Origin: Macrolepiota albuminosa
Taxonomy: Eukaryota; Basidiomycota; Agaricomycetes; Agaricales; Agaricaceae
Direction: 5' to 3'
Assembly: GCA_027475525.1 (NCBI GenBank)
Contig: JAMWFC010000116.1
Location: 1,673,826 to 1,737,825 of the forward strand
Length of the DNA: 64,000 nt
A model generated the notes under the pieces. It did no database searches. It had not been told where the DNA came from and saw only the letters and a list, made by a program, of their open reading frames with translations. Of the stretch, positions 56,201-64,000 are shown piece after piece (the first letter of the stretch is position 1; each line of letters begins with the position of its first letter). A program made the position numbers and the translations under genes.

Positions 56201-57961
56201 CTTCTGACCCAGGAGTTTCTTAGTGGTATCATAAGGGTACAGGCACTACCAAATGCAACATGAATCATTATCTCGTGATGAGCAAAGAAGAAGATTACAT
56301 CACGAAAAAGGTACTTGCACCAATTGCTGCTGGCAGACGATTTAATTTAAGGCCGAAAAGGGCGATGGCTTGCAGCGCCTGCAAATTTATGATAATTAGA
56401 CATTTTTAGTCACGAGAGCATGACCCCTAACCGTTGTATAGTAAAATATCCCAAGAAAATCTCTGTTCTGACAGCTCAAATGCACATGCGGGGCATTGGG
56501 GTAGTATGGACAAAGATAACTGGTAACGAATTGAGTTATGAGAATTCAGGCCAGCTGAGAAGAACTGACATGAACAACACTGCATAGAACGGCCTGGATT
56601 GAATCTGAGTAAGGCATTACGGAACGTATATATCCTTACCACAACCAAATCGAAAAGGTGAGGAAGACTTGATAGATATTACTTTTGTCACGGGGCCAAT
56701 CGTACATGACCATGATACTAGAGTGCAATATGAGCATTGGCCGGCTTAGTGTAAACTTCAAATAATTTTATGTGATATGGCGCACATTATAGGTAAAGTC
56801 AATGCCGGCGCAATCTGCATATAATCGATTGAGAACGAGACTGTAAAAACCAAAGCCTATGACTCACTCCGTAGTGTACAACTTGGTCAAAAACCTGATA
56901 AATAGGCCTCGCAAAGATACATCCAAGGACCCAGTTGAGAATCAACCATACTGAGGCCCAGGAAGCAAGTGATTTTTTTATGAACCAAGTCTCCTGTACA
57001 CCAAAACTGAATACAGGCAAGTGTCAAACAAACTTTGTCGCACCTGAGCATAATTAGCCTCTGACTTCGGGTCTGCAAAACTCGAATTAAAGAATTTGAC
57101 TATAGCTGGCCAGATTCGCCATCGAAATAGCACACTTATGGAAGGAACACCTCCCACGCCCTCAATGCCATGCAAGCTCTCGTGGTCGCTCGTGCTCCTC
57201 CCACCAGGATGACTTCCGCCAGACTTTTCAGGACTCCCAGCATGGTCAGATGGTGTTGCGGAGGTGGTGAAATCCTCCGACCACACTCGGTCCACAATCA
57301 CCTCGTCGACCACATCATCATCATTTTGGGCGGATACATCTGGCATGTCTACAACGTGGCTTTCCGTACTTTCGTTGACCACCGAGGTGCTAGACGGGGC
57401 CTGCACGGTACCAAGACGTCGCTTGAACTTCGTCCACAATACAACGACAGCGTCCCGAGGATGCAAAGCTTCTGGCGGTCGAGTGACGCTTTTTGAGAGG
57501 GCCGGAAGTGGTAAGGCGTCATCGACCGCACTGAAAGATCCTGTGTTCGAAGAACCGGCCTTCCCGCGACCTGCTTTCAATGAAGTCATATTGACTTGCT
57601 CCGTCCATCGAGTGAGTGTGCTGTGGCCGGAGTCCTGTGTATTGGACGACCAAAAGGTCATGAACAAGAACCCCTGGGATGACGAAGAGACAAAAGACGG
57701 AAAGCAGGTCCCTTTCGATACGAACCCGATCCGCGATGATCCACCGGCAAAAGGGGTTTTTTAATTTTGATGTGGCAAAATTACATATGTAAATATCGAG
57801 ATCACGAAATTAGGTGCAAGTGATACAAATAATAAATATACATGGGTGACCATTACCCCAGGACCGTCAGGGTCCAAAAAGCGATACGTTTCCAGCGTGC
57901 CTTTCTTCCAATCGAGACTTACAAATACAACCACACCTCGCCACACGTTAATCACCTGCAT
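53232..57961 (-). CDS. Hybrid sensor histidine kinase with N-terminal membrane region
   Basis: Many short introns. N-terminal exon(s) from about 57,961 ([16 protein letters not shown]), a Ser/Asp-rich loop 57,667-57,080, hydrophobic helices around 57,000-56,880 and 56,750-56,640 ([28 protein letters not shown]), then a coiled linker ([13 protein letters not shown]). The H-box reads [20 protein letters not shown] across small exons near 55,760-55,560. HATPase follows: N-box [12 protein letters not shown]1 DTGYGI, G2 [15 protein letters not shown]. The receiver (53,830-53,232) has [13 protein letters not shown] acidic residues, phospho-acceptor D in IVFLDNQMP and K in VLTKPVH. It would relay a membrane signal by His-Asp phosphotransfer. 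The 5' end is uncertain. Divergent from the next gene with a 476-bp shared promoter region. Confidence 0.85.
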
Positions 57962-58436
57962 GAAGTTACCAATTCAATCTATTGAGTTGTACATTTTCAA
58001 TTGTCCTTAAATGAGTACTTTCATATTATCGTATCCTGAAATCGAATTGTATGTGTGCCGAAGCATGACAGCAAGCAGACGTCGTTCTGTGAACGCTACT
58101 GTTTCGGCCTGAAACTGATACTGAACTGATCAAAATCATACGTGCAATCACCAGAAAGTTCTCAGGCAAGGAAAAGAATTGTTTGGTTCAGGTCACTGCG
58201 CCTTCCGTCAACTGTGCCACCACCGAAATTGCCACTTTCCATCGACTCTGTCGGAGTGTGAATCTCTTTCTTCTTGTTCCTCCTTCCACCCTCACTTCAA
58301 ACAGGGCATTTAGTGGCCCCTTCCACGGATTCCCCTAATCAAATTTGTACTATCAAAGACCCCATTCCTCTTTGTGTTCTGTGTACTTGTTTTCTATTTT
58401 TCCCCTTTGTAATAGTTTTCAAGCTCAGTTCCTTTT
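57962..58436. promoter_or_regulatory. Shared intergenic region between histidine kinase and SNT2-like genes
   Basis: 475 bp between divergent genes. Pyrimidine-rich stretch CTTTCTTCTTGTTCCTCC at 58,265-58,282, typical of fungal promoters, faces the plus-strand gene. No further site is recognised. Confidence 0.4.
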
Positions 58437-61400
58437 ATGCCTTCTCGTGTCTTCCTCAGAAACGGCGAAGAGGTCAAAGTAAATGGTATAATCATCTCAA
58501 TTTTCCTTTCTTTCGTTGACATATCCCTCACTTTTTTGTGTCGCAGATCATGTTTATTGTTCCCCAACTTGGTCGGTTCGGGACGGCACACCTTATTCGA
58601 TCGCTAGAATAATGGAGTTCCTACCACCCGAGGACGTTCCTAAAGGGCCTGAAGCTGAAAATTATCTTTATACTCGTGTCCGGCTTGCCTGGTACTATCG
58701 TCCTGGAGACGTCAGCGACCGTTCGGTTACAGATTCTCGTTTGCTTTTAGCGGCGATATTTTCGGAAGTGTGCGACATCAATCAACTTAGGGGCAAATGC
58801 CACGTGGTCCATAGAGACAAAATATCCGACTTGGCTGGATGGAAGAAACGACCTGATCGCTTCTACTTCAATCGTCTCTTTGATCCTTATGTGAAAAAAG
58901 AGTTTGAAATCATACCATCCACTGATGTTAGAAACTGTGAGTCACTAGTCAGTCGCCTAGATATACACGCCGATCTTTTCATAGTGCCCGATAATATACG
59001 TGAAAGTCTGATATCTCGCTACGAATATGTTGTGGCGGAGAAAGAGGTTATTCCTGACCTTACCGATACAATTCGTCTTTGCAATACCTGTCAGGAATGG
59101 TGTGCAAAGTAGGTAGTCCAATTTTCACTGCTTATAAATTTAATGTATCCAATAGCCCTGATACTGTGCAATGTGACCGTGCAAAGTAGGTAGTCCAATT
59201 TTCACTGCTTATAAATTTAATGTATCCAATAGCCCTGATACTGTGCAATGTGACCGTGTAAGCGGTACTTTCACATGCGGTGCGTACAACCACCTTTAGC
59301 AGCGAAACCTTCTAGAGGTTATGGCTGGACATGTGCCCCTTGTTCTCGACGACACGAAGAGGAGGTGGACAGCCATGATGTTCGTCACGCCACACCTGTG
59401 ACTGTGACAAAGAAGACCAATGCCCCCGCAGTAAGGGGGAGAGGTCGTCCTCGAAAGGATAAGTCGCAAGCTGAACGGGAAGAAAACATGGTTGTAAAAC
59501 ACTTCAAGATGTGGCCATTCCGATATTTTGGGTGAGTCTCACGATGTCTGTCTCCTGAAGATCTATTTATTTAGATCATCATTTTAAAGGCAACACACTG
59601 TTGCAGAAGATACCCTTGGTAGATCTATCATCACTGATTACGCTGTACAACTTCCATACCTCATGATTTAGATCCTGACGATTTAATCTTTCCTCGTACG
59701 GCCACTCGTCATGGACCAAAATTTCAAGCAAATGTCGCACCTGCACCTGAATTAGATATTAATCCCTCAGGTCAGTATCAATCTGTTTAGAGATAATGGT
59801 TTTTACCTCCTACTAGAACCCGATGAAAGAGGAGGTGACAATACTATCGAGAACTTGGGAATCATCAATACCCTCACGGAGGCAGAAAGTGAGTTATGCT
59901 TTCGTCCGTTAATTTACATAATCGCTGAGTTGAGTTTAGTTACCGAAGGTAAAGACATCTTCCGGTCCACCAGAATATGTCTAATTGGCCCTCTAATTGG
60001 CCCTGAAGTTGAGGCATGCAAAGAGAGCTTGACAGATGATCCAACAGTTCAGTCCAGTGTCGACTGGCTGACAGAAGTAATTCGACGGATTTCCGAGGCT
60101 GCCCTGGCGGCGAAGCCATTGACATCGGTGAATATGAAATCACCTTTACGTTTGGAAAAGGTTTCGTCTTTCCTGAATCGCAGAAACTTCATCTCTGAAC
60201 AACTCTTAGTGGAAGAAATATGAAACACTATATACGGACCGGGAGTGGACCGAGGACGAGGCTGATGCATTTGATACAGCGATCAGGGTTCACGGAGCTG
60301 AGCTTCGTGCAGTGCAAGAGCAGATTCCGAGCAGGAAGATGCCCGAGTTGGTGCGCTATTTTGGTTTATGGAAAAGGTTGGTAGCTGCTTTCTCGAGGCT
60401 GATTGACGGAATTGACAAGTTCTAAACAGCGCTAAAGTCGGTGAAGAGAATCGCCGCCTCGCCAAGGGTGGTCCTCGTCAGAAAGTGAAACATCGAAAAT
60501 TCGAGAGCCCAGAGCAAGCTCTAGAAGGCCAGAGAGTTGGCCTTTCTGATGATGAGGGTTCCACCATTGAACAACCTTCCAAACCGCCAACCTGTGCAGC
60601 GTGTAGAACACGAGAATCTACGACATGGTGGAAGGCACCTAAAGGTCTATCAAGTGATATTATGTGTGACAGTTGTGGAACTGGATGGAGAAAGTATGCA
60701 GATCTAGTTGTACGTCCTGTACGGGATGAAGCAGTTACGTCTGGGAAATCAAGATTGGACAAAAGGGAAGGCACGCCGCTTGTTGGACCTTCAACAAAAA
60801 GAGCCCGTGTAACACTTCTGTCCTTGCTTTCCGACACATTTCTTGCTAATTCATCCAACCCTAGACATCCACATCTGCAGCGTCAACCCCTCCGCCGGTT
60901 GTAGGCAATATACCACAGATTAGGTGTCTTGCTTGTATGAAGAATGGTCCAATAGGGAAAGTTCTTGAATGTAAGAATTGTCAACTTCGAGTTCATGCCG
61001 GTGAGTTCTAGCATGTGGCTAATATTGTTCTGGTCTGTTCAATTTATGCTCAGGCTCATGCGGCGAGATTGCTGATCCTGTTCAGCTGGAGCAATGGATA
61101 TGCGAGTTCTGTCGTAATCAAGAAACGCTCGAGGCATCCGTGGTATGTAATCCTCATATCCCATCCCATCGACTGTTAGGACCTTCCGCTATAGATTCCT
61201 GACTGCCTCCTGTGTCCTCGTCCGACTGCAGAGGAAAGGAAATGTGTTCCCTATCCGTCCCCAAATTCCTTTCTCCGTGCGTGTAAACCTACTGAAGGTC
61301 AGGGTTGGGTGCACGTCTTGTGTGCCGTATTCACCAACGAGTTGACATTTACGGATGCGTCCAAGCTCCGGCTCGTTGAAGGCTTAAGTACCATAACTCG

Positions 61401-62167
61401 ACATCGTTGGGTTACAGTGAGTTTGTTTCCATATTCAAGTTAATGAAGCAGTTGATGACGTGGCTTGTCTGTAGAGGTGTAGCATCTGCGCCAGACCCGG
61501 TGGTTCTGTCGTGCGATGTAATGACTGTGCAAGAGAGTATCATGCCTCTTGTGCTTGGAAAGAAGGTCATAGATTTGGTTTTGAGATACAGCCTGTAATT
61601 TCCTTTTATCTTCTGAGAGACCACTCGCTCACACATTCACAGGTAAAAAGTAGCCGCAGGGACACCACCATCATGACGACCTTTAAAGGCGAACACGGGT
61701 GCATGAGTGCCATTATCTCGTGCAAGGACCATGATCATTCCAAACGGGACATTTATGATATCTGTGAAACCAATGAAGGTGGTGAGGTGTGTCATCTCTT
61801 GCGATCTTCCATGACCGAGAAACCTAAATCCTTGTAGACCGCTCTTCAAGTGTATTGTCACGCATACAAACAAGCGCTCGTGGGACAAGCTCATGCTCTC
61901 CTACGTAAAGCTCGACGTCTTGACCAAATACTAAACGTTCGAGGCGACGTCAGCACTCTTCCGCCGGCGGAGCCTCTCGCGTCCGACCCCGAATGTTATC
62001 GCTGTCACTCTCAGCATTCTCCTTCGTTTTACCCCATGTCACTCAGCAACGGTTCACACATCACCTCCAGCGATTATACGCGTTGGATGTGCCATAGGTG
62101 TCATTTCGATATTGAGCAGGCAAATGGGTTGAATGGGGTTTCTCATCTGGGCCAGGCGTATGTATAG
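58437..62167 (+). CDS. SNT2: SNT2-like chromatin regulator (BAH, PHD, SANT, GATA, extended PHD)
   Basis: Start MPSRVFLRNGEEVKVN at 58,437; intron 58,486-58,546, then a BAH domain (DHVYCSPTWSVRDGTPYSIA..YYRPGDVSDRSV). PHD1 (LCNTCQEWC, YFHMRCVQPPL, WTCAPC) follows an intron at 59,109-59,155, but a 77-bp duplication and one missing base disturb this spot. Later exons give an ELM2-like block (FRYFGQHTVAEDTLDPDDL), SANT (DREWTEDEADAFDTAI), a GATA-type finger (CAACRTREST, MCDSCGTGW) and a Cys-rich extended PHD (CLACMKNGP, CEFCRNQ, GWVHVLCAVF, CSICARPGG). The order matches yeast/Schizosaccharomyces SNT2, which works with Ecm5/Rpd3 or E3 activity on histones. Nuclear. Introns are about 45-60 bp. Confidence 0.9.
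59102..59255. repeat. 77-bp tandem direct duplication no. 8, in the SNT2-like gene
   Basis: Copies 59,102-59,178 and 59,179-59,255 are identical, period 77. It doubles an intron plus the start of the PHD1-encoding exon in what looks like a single-copy gene. Confidence 0.97.
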
Positions 62168-62503
62168 GTCATATTTTCATTTATTACTACCAGTAAACAG
62201 ATTTAGATGCATACAATAACAAAAAAGGTATAAACAAAACGAAGGGACTTCACAGAAGGGGAGGTTTAGTGGGTATTATAGGCCAAAAAAATCTATCGAG
62301 TCTCACACTGTCTCAGACAAAAATCTGGGATTCGTGCGTAAAAAGGAATTCCTACCCTGGTAACGTGGAGGCCAATCCCTTCATGGAGTGCAGAGAATTC
62401 TGCCATATCCTGGCCCGTAGAGGCTGACTATGGAAGCGCTGTCTACGGTGTCCACAGTGATACTACCAAAAAAAACACCAAGAGACCGAGGAATTGTTGT
62501 TAT
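62168..62503. other. Intergenic region between convergent genes
   Basis: 336 bp of AT-rich sequence between two gene ends, with A-rich and T-rich runs suitable for 3' end formation. Nothing else seen. Confidence 0.4.
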
Positions 62504-64000
62504 TCAGCCCCTCCAGCCTTTTCCAACAGGTGCCTCGTCGCTATTCACAGGGACCCTTCGAGGTCCACCTGGTGCCGGTGGAGGAAGCTTCGCCACTGGT
62601 CGCGAGCGCGATACTGAAACACTGTTAATTTTGGGTGGAGGTTTTGCAACCTTCTCGCCCGTAGTCCCAGGTGGCGATATTCTTGGCGGGACCATAGATC
62701 CATTATTCTCCGCTTTAGTCTTGTTCTCTTTCTCAACGCCAGCTAAGGACTTGCTGCGTCCTATCGATACATGTGAAGCACGCATAGCCTTCACCTTGCC
62801 TTTCTCCTGAGCCGTGAATCGCTTGATGTTGGTCTTGGTCTTTGTAGCGTGCCCTTTCGCCGTAGTTGTAACTGCTGTACGACTGACAAAGTTCCGCTTG
62901 AGTTTCTCTTCTTGTAACGCACTATCTAAGGGCGACTCTGAAACACCAAGTTCAGCTGCCAGCGACATTTGGACGGTAGGGGCTGCTGGTTCTTCAAAGC
63001 CAGGTACCCGTTCATCTTCTTCGACGACAGGCTCGAGACTTGATAGATCCTCTGATCCTGAGTTTGATCCCCTCGGGCTGTCTGGCGATTTGCCCAACAT
63101 CAGGATACGACTCAGAGGGCTGGGTTTGGATGGAGAATAGGCATGAATCATACGCTGTGCAAGAGGTTTTGCGACCGGGAAGAGGCGTTCATCCTGTGGA
63201 GGTGTTTCCGGTAGAATCACCTCCGTATTCTCAGGAGATGGAGTCGGGGAAAGAGGGGTTGTACTTTGGGGAGGTGTTTCTTGCTCCCGGGTCAAGGACG
63301 TAAGAATTGCTGGCTGCGATGGCAAAGAAGCGCGGGGCGAGGGTGGAGGGAGCACGAAAGATGTTGGGAGGAGGGACGTGGTTAGTGGTTTGGAACTGAG
63401 AGAAAGGGCAGGTAATGGTGGTAGAACTTCTGTTTCAAACGAAGGAATAATTCTGGGAGGCGTCACAAGGGATGAACGCCTAGGGACGCGTGTTGTCTTC
63501 CTTGAAGCATTAGTGCCCGCTTTACCTACTCGAACTATGGCTGGCGATTTCCGGGGTGATTTCTTGTGCAATTGGTGGACGGCCGATAAAATTTGTGGCG
63601 ATGCAACAGGTTGCGGTGTTGGAGGTAATTCGGCAAGCATTTTCTCCACATGCCATGAACGCTTTTCATCTACGAGCTTGATACGTTCCGCCTTATACAC
63701 TATTTCAGTGCACCGCTCTCAAGATGTAGGAGCTTAGAGTCATACCTGTATTTCCGCTCTTTCCTTCCCTAATTGGATGGCTGCATCAGTGAACTTCTGG
63801 CGTTCCTGTTCAAGCTCCTTCTTGACCCCATCTAGACGTTCTCGCTCCGCATCACGCAATGGTACCGTCATTAAATCCACACTCATCTCACCAATCTCAC
63901 CAGTCACAACCCTATGGTCTTCTACAAATTTGTCAAACATGGCTCGAGTTTCGTCTGCTTGTGCGACTGATTGTTGTCGTTGTCGTTCTGAAAATAGGCT
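62504..64000 (-). CDS. Coiled-coil protein, possibly ADIP-like, N-terminus outside window
   Basis: Partial gene. The upstream exon (64,000-about 63,745) encodes a heptad-rich stretch (AERERLDGVKKELEQERQKF, LGKERAEIQ). After a short intron of unsure acceptor, about 400 codons run from 63,700 to the stop at 62,504: YKAERIKLVDEKRSWHVEKM, LAELPPTPQP, then Ser/Pro-rich disordered sequence with basic patches (NIKRFTAQEKGKVKAMRAS). The motif around EKRSWHVEKMLAELPPTP reminds me of fungal proteins annotated as afadin- and alpha-actinin-binding-like, but this is memory, not proof. The likely role, if so, is at spindle poles or the cytoskeleton. Confidence 0.6.

Noticed and set aside
1..64000. tRNA or rRNA genes
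   Set aside because: I found no cloverleaf with A and B boxes and no rRNA-like segment on either strand; a covariance-model scan would be needed to exclude them.

Overview
The window looks like chromosomal DNA of a filamentous basidiomycete, most likely an Agaricomycete. Genes carry many short (44-90 bp) introns, there is a secreted protein with a fungal CBM1 cellulose-binding module, and the transposons are Ty3/gypsy chromoviruses. I cannot name the order or species. About 41 kb of nested retrotransposons lie on the left and about 23 kb of ordinary genes on the right, with a boundary near 41.1 kb.

Left part, by insertion order. Element B (plus strand, left end outside the window, 3' LTR 22,492-23,972) is a decayed gypsy element. 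Element A (minus strand, 6,699-19,104; 235-bp LTRs differing at one position that I can see; 5-bp target duplication GTTGG) sits inside it. To the right are a rearranged LTR of family C (23,973-24,464) and a decayed coding region D (24,465-26,870). Element C (minus strand, 26,871-38,751, duplication GCAGG) interrupts D. LTR-only copies of family B sit in B's own pol (1,260-2,272), in A's gag (16,562-17,714) and in one LTR of C (37,097-38,159), flanked by 4-bp duplications (exact for two, one mismatch for the third). A diverged solo LTR of family A (39,575-39,807) splits a zinc-knuckle gene.

The elements carry cargo beyond gag-pol. Elements B and C both have an intron-bearing cysteine-cluster gene in antisense orientation between pol and the 3' LTR. 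In C it can be assembled exactly: four exons, 564 codons, a C-X2-C-X6-C pair and a coiled coil. Element A has a large sense ORF after pol (about 1,079 codons, Q/P-rich start), and region D holds a diverged homologue of it. C encodes two retropepsin domains in tandem and has the sequence signature of Tf1-type self-priming. In-frame stops in A, C and the better-preserved part of D are TGA, and at three of them a homologue or the family consensus has Arg, which suggests CGA-to-TGA change at CpG.

An important caution: eight tandem direct duplications have exactly the same 77-bp period in unrelated sequence, including a single-copy gene. They look like unmerged assembly overlaps. Removing one restores the pol frame of A, and removing another makes the two LTRs of C equal at 720 bp.

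Right part: a MAK11/PAK1IP1-like WD40 ribosome-biogenesis protein (+), a GPATCH1/TOUGH-like G-patch protein (-), a secreted CBM1 protein (-), the dolichyl-phosphate glucosyltransferase ALG5 (-), a RanBP3/Yrb2-like Ran-binding protein (-), a hybrid histidine kinase (-), a SNT2-like BAH/PHD/SANT/GATA/ePHD chromatin factor (+) and the end of a coiled-coil protein (-). Exon chains add up to whole codon numbers for five of these genes.
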